From: Alectryocaccobium sp964389285
Lineage (GTDB): Bacteria > Bacillota > Clostridia > Lachnospirales > Lachnospiraceae
Assembly (NCBI GenBank): GCA_964389285.1
Contig: CAYMCZ010000001.1
Location: 124,001 to 188,000 of the forward strand
DNA: 64,000 nucleotides
Direction of reading: 5' to 3'
Both the position numbers and the translations under genes were made by a program. The notes beneath the pieces are model-generated. The model did no database searches, was not told the origin of the DNA, and saw nothing but the letters and a program-made list of their open reading frames with translations. Positions within the stretch are counted from its first letter, which is position 1. The number at the start of each line of letters is the position of its first letter. This document shows, piece by piece, positions 24,501-31,549 of this stretch.

Positions 24501-25538
24501 TGGGAATGGGCCGGGGATTACAGTGCCGCCACCGCGACTTTTATATGCGGGAACGACGAAACGCACATCACATCTGTCGAAGCGCTTGTCGGGAGCGAAA
24601 TTATCCCCGCGACGGGCGAAGGCAATGATATGATCGTATATACGGCAAGGGCATCATTTGAGGGTGTTGAATATACGGATACGAAAACCGTAACCGGAGA
24701 CGCGGGAGCTCTTCAGATAATATCCCAGCCGGAAAACACCAACGTTCCCCTCGGAGGAGAAGCCGTATACGAAGTAACGGCGATAAATGCCGAAAGCTAT
24801 CAGTGGTACTACAGCAAGAACGGCTCCAACTGGTACAAGAGTACTGCAGCCGGAAATACTTCTCCTTCACTTTGTGTTACCGTTAAAAGCAATACCGTTG
24901 ACAATATATATCGCTGTATGATCACCGGCAGGGACGGCAGTGTTCAGTACACGGATAACGCGTTTAACGAAATAAACAATACACAGCTTAACGTAACCGG
25001 CATATCATGTTCTGAGATAAACGAAAATAAGCAGGCGACGCTTACCGTGACCGCCGAAAATGCCGAAAGCTATCAGTGGTATTACAGCAAGGACGGCTCC
25101 AAATGGTATAAGAGCAGTGCCGCGGCGACAGCAGCGGATGACAACAGTTCATCTTCGCTGACGGTTACGGTAAAAACAAACACGCTCAACAATATTTACA
25201 GATGTCTTGTAACCGGCATTGACGGAACCAAAGCTTATTCGGACTCAATGCCTGTTTCCGGCGTGCCGTTCATAACCGCCTTTACCGCAAACGGAGAAAC
25301 CGTGACGGGCGGTGAAGCCATCTTTTCGGTAAATGCCGTAAATGCCGATACCTATCAATGGTATTACAGCAAGGACGGCGGCACAAAATGGTATAAGAGC
25401 AATGCGGCGGGAGCGGATACGGATACTTTGAGAATTACCGTTAAGGCTTCCAATGACGGTATGCTGTATCGCTGCAAGGTGACCGCTTCGTCCGGGTTTA
25501 CCGCAACATCCGATACCGGTATGATTACCGTAATCTGA
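21507..25538 (+). CDS. large secreted protein with carbohydrate-binding-like, InlB-type and Ig-like domains
   Basis: This 1343-residue exported protein has the signal peptide TRIFKKSTAVVTALILMILL ending VPAKAA. The N-terminal 600 residues are beta-rich with two similar modules (TYKYVVVKYKIPSS, STFYLASLYFCI) reminiscent of carbohydrate-binding domains. An InlB B-repeat follows near residue 630 (VKFQSNGGSAV, FGGWYTDSACTKAYDF, TLYAKW). Next come Cys-containing repeats of about 80-110 residues, with ENGSYDEVVRCTVCNEIIS and ENGSCDEVVRCRLCNEIIS each next to a GHKW or HKW strand. Three Ig-like domains close the protein, each with YQWYYSKxG(S/T)xWYKS and YRC. No sorting signal, membrane anchor or dockerin is visible, so it is released or held non-covalently. 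A good ribosome site (AGAGGTGAG) precedes the ATG. The dehydratase genes start only 15 bp after its stop, an odd pairing. Confidence 0.85.
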   Translation: MTRIFKKSTAVVTALILMILLLFSVSVPAKAASGTLEVALNSSSMASGTYFTDKHNINVAYSSAENAVGLSSNGSDDPYVTFKISKAASVSANTYKYVVVKYKIPSSVPSYAGETQFFWSVGGQGVSEANSTRFYATRSGKYEYQIIDLSQAGYWNGNLSQIRIDPFAAGTPAGSTFYLASLYFCITKSDAQQITQGGGSSVHETTSSGLGYTASGYSNYAAGSYFKFKSDLSLKLDDSAASGSFNRMRFFYTSNQPLKMTAVYTQGSQTISDLFYLNAGTNTEFSCVNKSYLNGTKVSKLSQLYFEPCNGSETTFYLSNIKTENISVYGNSYSFSNGKFSVTVQLNRGGGISAITDSSCPVSGISNLINSHDTGRMVQQSYYGTASSSQYSGGTYNGQAWNYNPVQGGDQYNNSSRLIDISVSQNSVYIKAQPQDWALNNHITPSYMENTYTIKSDHIQVDNTFTDYAGYSNPVCDQELPAFYTISYLDKFVFYNGSKPWTGAALTEKPSLNFWGDPQYAADCRFSMNSGNSETWCAWVSSASNYGIGVFTPDVTQLLAGRYKYNGTKTASADATNYVAPLKRFNIVSYQPRSYSYYIATGSTEQIRNIFYSCRNVPAPAVYTVKFQSNGGSAVASQNVTSGNKVSRPADPTKKCCAFGGWYTDSACTKAYDFNTAVSGNFTLYAKWTDKHTLSFVKAVSPSCTKSGNSAYYTCSVCGKWFSDSAGKNEITNHNSVVIAATGHKPGAAQHENEVPATCSENGSYDEVVRCTVCNEIISSDRIVTPVTAHKWDEPVWEWADDYGTAAATFICGYNPAHTSTVEAVVESEISSSTCEGNGSTTYTASVIFEGVGYSDTLTIPGNGALGHDYVLTSWEWTDDYSEATAFFTCTRDDSHKMQIKAYSITGAVTEASCEEDGYTLYTAEARFDGQIITDSKAVPIPAAGHTPGGTEYENEVAATCNENGSCDEVVRCRLCNEIISSDTVIIPATGHKWALSGWEWAGDYSAATATFICGNDETHITSVEALVGSEIIPATGEGNDMIVYTARASFEGVEYTDTKTVTGDAGALQIISQPENTNVPLGGEAVYEVTAINAESYQWYYSKNGSNWYKSTAAGNTSPSLCVTVKSNTVDNIYRCMITGRDGSVQYTDNAFNEINNTQLNVTGISCSEINENKQATLTVTAENAESYQWYYSKDGSKWYKSSAAATAADDNSSSSLTVTVKTNTLNNIYRCLVTGIDGTKAYSDSMPVSGVPFITAFTANGETVTGGEAIFSVNAVNADTYQWYYSKDGGTKWYKSNAAGADTDTLRITVKASNDGMLYRCKVTASSGFTATSDTGMITVI

Positions 25539-25552
25539 AAGGCCTGCTTTTC

Positions 25553-26830
25553 ATGGGAGTAATCCAAACTTACGCAAAGATTATCAAAAAACGCATACCA
25601 AAGAGTCCTGAAAAGGCTTATAAACTTATTACGACGGGTCTTGCGCTGGAGAAATTCCGCAGCAGGCATTTATCCGACAAAAGGCTGCCAAAAGCTTTTA
25701 AGTATCTGAATACATTTGCCGTAAATGAAGTGCTGCAGGCCCTTAAAGATCCGAAAAATACGGTTTGGGCAAATATTTTCGCGCCGGTCGAGATTTTGCA
25801 AAACTTCGGCGTACATGTTTTATCCGTGGAAACCCTTTCTTCTTTTCTCTCGGGATTTACGCTCGAAGACTATTTTCTGGACTATGCCGAAAGCAGGGGT
25901 ATCGCTCCGACTCTGTGCTCGTATCACAGAAATTTTACGGGAGCCGTGGATTCGCTCGTTATACCGCCTGCAGCATTTGCAACGACCACCTCTACCATCT
26001 GCGACGGAAACATATGCACTTTCAGGCATCTTTCCGAGCATCATAACGTGCCGAATTATATTATCGACGTACCCGAAATGAACACTCCCGAAGCCGTGCC
26101 TTATCTTGTCACGCAGCTTCGGGAGCTTATAGTCATGCTCGAAGATACTTTCGGAAAGCGTTTCGATGAAGATGAGCTTAAGGCCTGCATCAAAAGGGAA
26201 AACCGCTCAAAAGAGTATTACGAAAAATATCTGAAAAACATGCGCACCCGCGCTTATCCGGGTACGCTTACGATTCAGATGTACATGCTTTTTGCAAGTC
26301 ACCTGAATACAGGCTCTTCCGAAATTTTGAAATTTTACCGTATGCTTGCCGCGGAAAGCTCAAAAGCTCCCGAATTCAAAGGCGTCAACCTCTTATGGGT
26401 TCACCTGCTGCCTTATTATCAGGAGACTTTAAAAAACTATATCAACCTGTCGGACAAATACCGGATTCAGACCATAGAGCTGAATCTGGATTACAGAAAG
26501 CCACTGGATCCCGAAAAGCCGCTTGAATCACTTGCCGAAAAGATGATCGGCAATATTTACACCGGTTCTTACGAAAGAAAGGCGGAACTTGTAAAAGAGC
26601 TGGCTCTTGAACTTAATTCGGACGGAGTCATCAATTTCTGTCACTGGGGCTGCAAGCAGTCTTCGGGCGGAATTGCGATTCTCAAAGAAAAAATGCAGGA
26701 AATCGACATGCCCTTTCTGGTGCTTGACGGCGACGGAATCGACAGGCGCAACAGCCACGATGCCCAGATCAAAACCCGCTTCGAAGCTTTTCTGGAACTG
26801 ATTGAAAAACGCAAGGAGACCGAAAAATGA
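25553..26830 (+). CDS. 2-hydroxyacyl-CoA dehydratase-like (HgdB/BcrC family) iron-sulfur subunit
   Basis: This 425-residue member of the 2-hydroxyacyl-CoA dehydratase/benzoyl-CoA reductase D-component family carries an iron-sulfur cluster for radical, reductive removal of water. Conserved Cys positions are visible in TLCSYHRNFTG, TICDGNICTF and FCHWGCKQSSGG. The last is followed by PFLVLDGDGIDRRN, the usual C-terminal signature. The family length is about 370-430, so it is complete. Its stop overlaps the start of the next gene, which encodes a second dehydratase-type domain fused to the activator, giving a two-gene complete system. The substrate cannot be inferred: hydroxyglutaryl-, isocaproyl- or lactyl-CoA-like acids are possible. 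The proteins may instead belong to the YjiM/double-cubane branch, which acts on small molecules rather than acyl-CoA. Confidence 0.85.
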   Translation: MGVIQTYAKIIKKRIPKSPEKAYKLITTGLALEKFRSRHLSDKRLPKAFKYLNTFAVNEVLQALKDPKNTVWANIFAPVEILQNFGVHVLSVETLSSFLSGFTLEDYFLDYAESRGIAPTLCSYHRNFTGAVDSLVIPPAAFATTTSTICDGNICTFRHLSEHHNVPNYIIDVPEMNTPEAVPYLVTQLRELIVMLEDTFGKRFDEDELKACIKRENRSKEYYEKYLKNMRTRAYPGTLTIQMYMLFASHLNTGSSEILKFYRMLAAESSKAPEFKGVNLLWVHLLPYYQETLKNYINLSDKYRIQTIELNLDYRKPLDPEKPLESLAEKMIGNIYTGSYERKAELVKELALELNSDGVINFCHWGCKQSSGGIAILKEKMQEIDMPFLVLDGDGIDRRNSHDAQIKTRFEAFLELIEKRKETEK

Positions 26831-28521
26831 TCGCATATATCTGTAAATACGCTCCTGCGGAAATTTTTTCTTCGTTTGGCGAAAAAACCGTACTTCTGGA
26901 GCCGGATGCCGCAAATTTCAACAGGGCCGACGCCCTGATGCATCCGAATATATGTTCATATATTAAGGCAGTACTCGAAGATTTTGATCCGGAAAAATAT
27001 AAAGGCATGATTTTTACGACCTGCTGCGACAGCAGCCGGCGCCTTTATGATACGCTGAAAAAGCTTTATCCCGATAAATTCTTTTACTGTCTTTCCCTTC
27101 CCCGAAAACTGAACGATCACTCTTTGCTGTTTTACGCAAATCAGATCAATGAAATGATAAAGGCATATTCGGACTTTTCGGGCAAAGAATTTTCCAAAGA
27201 AAAACTGGCGGAAATCTGCATGAGCCGGGATGCCGGAAAAGACAGCCCGTCGGATGCCTCTTCGATAAATATAGCCCTTGCCGGCGCCAGATGCACTTCA
27301 AAGATCCGCGAAATGACGGAAAATGCCGGCGGAAAGATCATTTTGGATCTGACCTGCAACGGCATTAAAAGGATTTTTCCGGCAGATGCCGGGGATCCCG
27401 TCATGAGATATGCTTATGCTCTGTTAAACCAGCTGCCCTGTCTTCGCATGGCAGAGACTACCGGCCGCGGCCGCCTGATAGAGCAGTTTGAAAATGATTT
27501 GGACGGGATTATTTACCACACGGTCAAATTCTGTGATATTTATTCATTCGAATACGCCGGACTGAAACTGACGAAAGATATTCCGATACTTAAACTCGAA
27601 ACCGATTCGACTTCTCAGGGGACGGGGCAGATACTTACAAGGCTGGAAGCTTTTATGGAATCCCTCAGAACAAAAAAGGGGATTTCGCCGGTATCATCAG
27701 GCCCTGCCGAAAATACCAAAGGAGAAAATGAGATGTATATAGCGGGCATAGACAGCGGTTCCACATCCACAAACGCCGTCATCATTAACGGCAAAAAAGA
27801 AATCTTATCGAGCACGGTGATAAGAACAGGGGCAAAGAGCATAAACAGTGCCGAAAGGGCGCTGAATGACGCGCTGCAAAAAGCCGGCATCAGACGGGAA
27901 GACCTCTCAAAGATCGTATCAACCGGCTACGGCAGAGTTTCTATCCCTTTTGCCGACGAAGACATAACCGAAATCTCCTGCCACGCAAAGGGGGCGCATT
28001 TTCTAAACCCGGACGTCAGAACGATCCTCGATATCGGCGGTCAGGACAGCAAAGCCATACGACTTGACGAGGCGGGGAGTGTTACCGACTTTGTCATGAA
28101 CGACAAATGCGCCGCGGGCACGGGAAGATTTCTGGAAATGATGGCCCGATCGCTTGAGGTTTCAATAGAGGAACTCGGGCCTTTATCCCTGAAAGCAAAA
28201 AATGCCGCCGAGATCAGCAGCATGTGTTCCGTATTTGCGGAGTCGGAAGTCATCTCTCTCATAGCCCAAAACCGCGACCCCGAAAGCATAGCTCTCGGAA
28301 TCCATCACGCCATAGCCGGAAAGGCCGTATCGCTTCTGCAGCGGATTAATCCGGCTCCGGTTTATATGATGACGGGCGGCGTCGCCAAAAACAGCGGTCT
28401 GGTAAAGGTTCTGGAAGAAAAGCTCGGATCTCCCGTATTTATTTATAAAGAGCCTGAAATAATAGGGGCTTTGGGCGCGGCGATATACGCTCTCGAGAGC
28501 ATGCACGCCGGCACGTACTGA
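26827..28521 (+). CDS. fusion: dehydratase-type subunit plus ATP-dependent CoA-enzyme activator (HgdC-like)
   Basis: This 564-residue two-part protein has residues 1-290 of the HgdA/HgdB-like fold, starting IAYICKYAPAEIFSSFGE and with TTCCDSSRRLYDTLKK and SLPRKLNDHSLLFY as family marks. Residues 305-560 form an ASKHA-type activator: IDSGSTSTNAVI (phosphate-1 loop), DIGGQDSKAI, NDKCAAGTGRFLE and SSMCSVFAESEVISL. The last two hold the Cys that, in HgdC, join the subunits through a shared [4Fe-4S] cluster. TGGVAKNSGLV and GALGAAIYAL close the ATP site. In the characterised systems the activator is a separate homodimer that injects one electron at ATP cost. Fusing it to one dehydratase subunit fixes their ratio. 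The start overlaps the upstream stop (ATGA). A linker near residues 278-303 separates the halves. Confidence 0.88.
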   Translation: MIAYICKYAPAEIFSSFGEKTVLLEPDAANFNRADALMHPNICSYIKAVLEDFDPEKYKGMIFTTCCDSSRRLYDTLKKLYPDKFFYCLSLPRKLNDHSLLFYANQINEMIKAYSDFSGKEFSKEKLAEICMSRDAGKDSPSDASSINIALAGARCTSKIREMTENAGGKIILDLTCNGIKRIFPADAGDPVMRYAYALLNQLPCLRMAETTGRGRLIEQFENDLDGIIYHTVKFCDIYSFEYAGLKLTKDIPILKLETDSTSQGTGQILTRLEAFMESLRTKKGISPVSSGPAENTKGENEMYIAGIDSGSTSTNAVIINGKKEILSSTVIRTGAKSINSAERALNDALQKAGIRREDLSKIVSTGYGRVSIPFADEDITEISCHAKGAHFLNPDVRTILDIGGQDSKAIRLDEAGSVTDFVMNDKCAAGTGRFLEMMARSLEVSIEELGPLSLKAKNAAEISSMCSVFAESEVISLIAQNRDPESIALGIHHAIAGKAVSLLQRINPAPVYMMTGGVAKNSGLVKVLEEKLGSPVFIYKEPEIIGALGAAIYALESMHAGTY

Positions 28522-28531
28522 CAAAAGAACT

Positions 28532-29152
28532 TTAGATTCCGCCGGGCTTTACAGGCAGCGGATGAAATACCGGTATTACGTTCCGGCCTTTTATCTTTCC
28601 GAGTCTTACTCTTTCCATCGCAAGGGACGGATCCGCGTAAAATCTTTCGTTATTTTCAATCAGTTCAGCAAGCGTAACCGGCTTAAAGCCGTTTATATCC
28701 ACTCCGCAGTTTAATACTCGCGGCAGGTTTCGAAGGATATTATAGGCATCTCCGGCGGTATTATGAAGATGTCCGTGGATCATATATCCCCTCAGGTTGT
28801 AGATCATCGGATAATGCGAAAGAAGAATATGAGTTTCCCCGTCGTCTATCTCATAAAAATCTTCGACCGATTCGAGGCATTTGAACCAGTCTTCCTGATT
28901 ATCAAGCCCGGTGTCATGGTTGCCCCTGATAAGGTGTTTGCGCCCCTTGAGCCTTGAAACATATTTGAGCGGAACCGGCCCCAGCGCCAGCGATACATCC
29001 CCCAGAATATATACCTCATCCTCGTCTTTTACCCGTTCATTCCAGTTCGATATTATCGCCTCATCCATTTCTTCAATTGTCGCAAAAGGCCTTTTTGCGA
29101 GCGTCAGTATGGGTTCATATCCGAAATGCATATCCGCAATGTAATAAATCAT
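28532..29152 (-). CDS. metallophosphoesterase, calcineurin-like
   Basis: This 206-residue enzyme of the calcineurin-like superfamily has a two-metal site. The metal motifs appear in order: YYIADMHFGYEP (DxH), VYILGDVSLAL (GD), LIRGNHDTG (GNHD), ILLSHYPM (H) and MIHGHLHN (GHxH). This pattern matches the small YfcE-like or phage-derived phosphodiesterases that hydrolyse simple phosphate esters or diesters. The natural substrate is unknown. The C-terminal part GVDINGFKPVTLAELIE is typical of the subgroup. AAAGGAG lies six bases before the ATG. It is convergent with the dehydratase fusion gene (10 bp apart) and is divergently transcribed from the PsuG-like gene. Confidence 0.9.
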   Translation of the reverse strand: MIYYIADMHFGYEPILTLAKRPFATIEEMDEAIISNWNERVKDEDEVYILGDVSLALGPVPLKYVSRLKGRKHLIRGNHDTGLDNQEDWFKCLESVEDFYEIDDGETHILLSHYPMIYNLRGYMIHGHLHNTAGDAYNILRNLPRVLNCGVDINGFKPVTLAELIENNERFYADPSLAMERVRLGKIKGRNVIPVFHPLPVKPGGI

Positions 29153-29281
29153 AATAAGCTCCTTTCATCCGGGCAGGTTTTATTTTAACGACATGTGCCT
29201 CTTTAGTCAAATGTTATTGATATGAGGATGCGCTTATGATATTTTCAATATATGATTTCACGTTTGCGAAAGGAGCGTCCA

Positions 29282-30061
29282 ATGTCCGGCTTTCTGACAG
29301 AAACCTGCCTGCTTACCCACGGGCTTAAATCCATATCAAATGAGACTCTCACCGAAGCATGGCCCGTCCGCGACGAGTGTATAGTCTGGGTTGAAAACGG
29401 AAAAGTAATTACCGGAAACATCGAAAGATATCTTTCTTTCAGGAGTCAGGGACATCCTTTAAGGGTAAATATGAATTCTCTTGATAAGGCGATAAAAGAC
29501 AGTCTTACCGGCGCACTCAGTGCGTCAGGCACAATGGCCGTCTGTGAAAAAGAGGGAATTCCTCTGGCCGTAAGCTGCGGCATAAGCGGCCTTTTATCGG
29601 CTGAGGACGAAAATCCGCCTTTGGATCTTATTGCCCTTAAAAACCTTAATGCCGCGCTGCTCTGCACTTCTTTTAAAGACATGTATGACCTGCCCGCCAC
29701 GCTGAAATGGCTCTCCGAAAACAATATTAAAACAGCCGGATATAAGATCCGGCACTGCAGCGGTTATGTTTTTAATTCTCAAAATGCGGATTTGCCCGCA
29801 TCATTTTCGGATTCATGCGGTTTTTCGGCTTTTAAGCTGATACTTAACCCCATTCCGCCCGAAAACAAATTAAAAGATTTATCCATACTGGTTTCGGCAA
29901 TAAACGCCGGAGAACATGCCTTTTCATCCGGAGCTGCCTTTCATCCGGCCGTAAACGCCGCCTTGGATGAGGCCACCTGCGGCCTTTCTTCGAGACTCCA
30001 GCTTGAAGCGCTGATTCAAAATATCAAAGCCGCGAAAACTCTTATCGAAAACAGCAAATGA
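29282..30061 (+). CDS. divergent pseudouridine-5'-phosphate glycosidase (PsuG/IndA)-like protein
   Basis: This 259-residue protein has spaced similarity to PsuG, which cleaves the C-glycosidic bond of pseudouridine 5'-phosphate. FLTETCLLTHGLKSI aligns with the STIISHG-type opening, including the catalytic Glu. ALSASGTMAVCEKEGIPLAVSCGISGL matches the TVAATM...GIRVFATGGIGGV block (shown in parts). CTSFKDMYDLPATLKWL lines up with the AGAKSILDI segment carrying the catalytic Lys. It is about 45 residues shorter than usual and the glycine-rich GGIGGV loop has diverged, so activity is uncertain. The pseudouridine kinase partner (PsuK) is not next to it. ATG 29282 has AAAGGAGCG upstream; an earlier in-frame ATG at 29252 lacks one. 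It is convergent with cbiL. Confidence 0.6.
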   Translation: MSGFLTETCLLTHGLKSISNETLTEAWPVRDECIVWVENGKVITGNIERYLSFRSQGHPLRVNMNSLDKAIKDSLTGALSASGTMAVCEKEGIPLAVSCGISGLLSAEDENPPLDLIALKNLNAALLCTSFKDMYDLPATLKWLSENNIKTAGYKIRHCSGYVFNSQNADLPASFSDSCGFSAFKLILNPIPPENKLKDLSILVSAINAGEHAFSSGAAFHPAVNAALDEATCGLSSRLQLEALIQNIKAAKTLIENSK

Positions 30062-30745
30062 TTACTTCATTTTAGCTATGACAAGAGAAAAATATCCCGA
30101 CTCGTCCGGAATTTCCCCGATACCGAAATATCTTTTTTCGTCCGGAAGCGTGCAGTTTTCAACCATAAAAACTTCGGCATTTTCAGTCCGCAGCCTTTCT
30201 TTTAATTCTTTGATCTTTTTTCCGGACTTCATCAAAACATAGTTCCCATCGTTTTCAAACGCTTCAACCTCTTTATGAACTGCCGGAATTATATGAAGCG
30301 GCCGGTTCCAGCCGGCAAGCGAAATATTCAGCGCCGCCGCGGCCGCGCAAAAAGAGGGAATTCCGTTTATAAGCTCTGTCTCATATCCCTCTGCCCGCAG
30401 ATAATCCTGTATATATGTAAAAGTGGAGTATATCGTTACGTCTCCCAGCGTCAGAAAGACGACGTTTTTTCCTGTATCCAGTATCTTTTTTATGGTTTCC
30501 GCACCTTTTTGATGGCTTTTCCGTAATTCTTTTTCGTCTCTCAACATGGGAAATTCAACGGGAACAAGCGTTTTTTCCGCCAGGGAAGGCACCGCCTGCA
30601 CAGCCGTCCTGTATGCGGCCGTCTCGGCCGGTATTTTTCCGGGCAGCGCAACGATCTTTGCTTCTTTTATAATTTTTACGGCTTTCAGCGTCAGAAGTTC
30701 CGGATCTCCGGGGCCGACTCCTACGCCGGTAAGTTTTCCTCTCAT
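30062..30745 (-). CDS. cbiL: precorrin-2 / cobalt-factor II C20-methyltransferase
   Basis: This 227-residue SAM-dependent methyltransferase of corrin-ring synthesis adds the C20 methyl group on the route to cobalamin. The tetrapyrrole methylase fold is seen in GKLTGVGVGPGDPELLTLKA, which is the GxGPGD loop. FLTLGDVTIYSTFTYI is the motif typical of CbiL/CobI, and INGIPSFCAAAAALN is the third family block. Length matches CbiL (about 220-240). The ATG at 30745 has AGGAG seven bases upstream; an in-frame upstream Met at 30763 does not. It follows bioY by about 20 bp in the same direction, with no other cobalamin genes in the window, so it looks like a displaced member of the pathway co-transcribed with a biotin transporter gene. 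Confidence 0.9.
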   Translation of the reverse strand: MRGKLTGVGVGPGDPELLTLKAVKIIKEAKIVALPGKIPAETAAYRTAVQAVPSLAEKTLVPVEFPMLRDEKELRKSHQKGAETIKKILDTGKNVVFLTLGDVTIYSTFTYIQDYLRAEGYETELINGIPSFCAAAAALNISLAGWNRPLHIIPAVHKEVEAFENDGNYVLMKSGKKIKELKERLRTENAEVFMVENCTLPDEKRYFGIGEIPDESGYFSLVIAKMK

Positions 30746-30764
30746 CAGGTTTCTCCTTTTCACG

Positions 30765-31352
30765 TCATCTGATCAGACCCTGTTTTATCAGGGGTTTTCT
30801 TACCGCCCTTCCCAAAGCATTCGCTATCAGCATTTTAGCTATATCAATGCCTATAAAAGGCAGCACGCAGACACTGAAGGCATATCCGAAACTGCAGTCC
30901 ATCTGAAGCACAAACCAGACGGTACCGGTCAGATACGCAGCCGCCGTTCCGAGCAGCATGCCCGTTACGGTAAATACCACGCCTGTCATATTGTCTTTCT
31001 TTCCGAATCGTTGCCGGATAAAACCCATAATGATTATCATGGGTATAAAACCTATAAGATAACCGCCCGTCGGTCCTGCCAGTTTTGCTATTCCGCCCGT
31101 ATATCCCGAAAAAACCGGAAGTCCGGCAATCCCCAAAAGCAGATAGATTATATAACTTATAAGGGTGCCCTTTGTCCCGATCACAAAAATCGCGAAATAA
31201 AGCACAAGACTCGTAAGAGAGACCGGTATCGGCCCTATCGGCACCGCCATCGGAGCGAAGATACAAAGCATGGCCGCTATTATGGCATGGGTCGTGTACA
31301 GGTATGTTTTACTTTTAGCCGCGGTGTTTTCCACGGTATTTCGTCCGGTCAT
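30765..31352 (-). CDS. bioY: BioY, biotin ECF-transporter S component
   Basis: This 195-residue membrane protein binds biotin and works with the shared ECF module (EcfT, EcfA) or alone. Six hydrophobic helices are evident. The BioY signatures are present: PIPVSLTSLVLYFAIF near residue 42, YLLLGIAGLPVFSGYTGG near 70, GPTGGYLIGF near 90 and the final helix GIDIAKMLIANALG. The family length is 180-200. A promoter overlapped by a long dyad lies about 60-110 bp upstream, which suggests biotin-responsive repression. It heads a two-gene unit with cbiL. No biotin synthesis or ligase gene is nearby, consistent with an organism that imports biotin, though that cannot be shown from this window. Confidence 0.95.
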   Translation of the reverse strand: MTGRNTVENTAAKSKTYLYTTHAIIAAMLCIFAPMAVPIGPIPVSLTSLVLYFAIFVIGTKGTLISYIIYLLLGIAGLPVFSGYTGGIAKLAGPTGGYLIGFIPMIIIMGFIRQRFGKKDNMTGVVFTVTGMLLGTAAAYLTGTVWFVLQMDCSFGYAFSVCVLPFIGIDIAKMLIANALGRAVRKPLIKQGLIR

Positions 31353-31409
31353 AAATCCTTTTCTCCCGTTAATTTATTATTAAGCCGCAGATTTGTTTTT
31401 CAGTAGTTA

Positions 31410-31437
31410 AGAATATCAAAAAAAGCCCGATTGTCAA
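31410..31437 (-). promoter_or_regulatory. promoter of bioY
   Basis: On the minus strand, -35 TTGACA (31432-31437) and -10 TATTCT (31410-31415) have a 16-bp spacer. The -35 lies within the dyad at 31432-31460. Confidence 0.7.
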
Positions 31438-31460
31438 CCTTTTGCGCAAAAAAGTTTACA
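31432..31460 (-). promoter_or_regulatory. 29-bp dyad overlapping the bioY -35 box, candidate BirA-type operator
   Basis: Half-sites TGTCAAC and GTTTACA flank an inner palindrome TTTTGCGCAAAA. The outer halves resemble the BirA half-site TTGT(A/T)AACC, but the spacing is 13 instead of the usual 14-16, so BirA is a candidate and not a certainty. Position over the -35 box fits repression. Confidence 0.5.
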
Positions 31461-31486
31461 TTCTAACATCATACTGACGGTTTTAT

Positions 31487-31515
31487 TTGCATTAGCAGCG
31501 AATAATATATATACT
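31487..31515 (+). promoter_or_regulatory. possible promoter of the DUF2974 gene
   Basis: -35 TTGCAT (31487-31492) and -10 TATACT (31510-31515) have a 17-bp spacer, 34 bp before the start codon. Confidence 0.5.
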
Positions 31516-31549
31516 GTAAAAAAACAACGATTGTAATTTGAGGATATTT

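Noticed and set aside
26528..26943. Minus-strand open frames opposite the dehydratase genes
   Set aside because: Overlapped by well-supported plus-strand coding sequence with family motifs.
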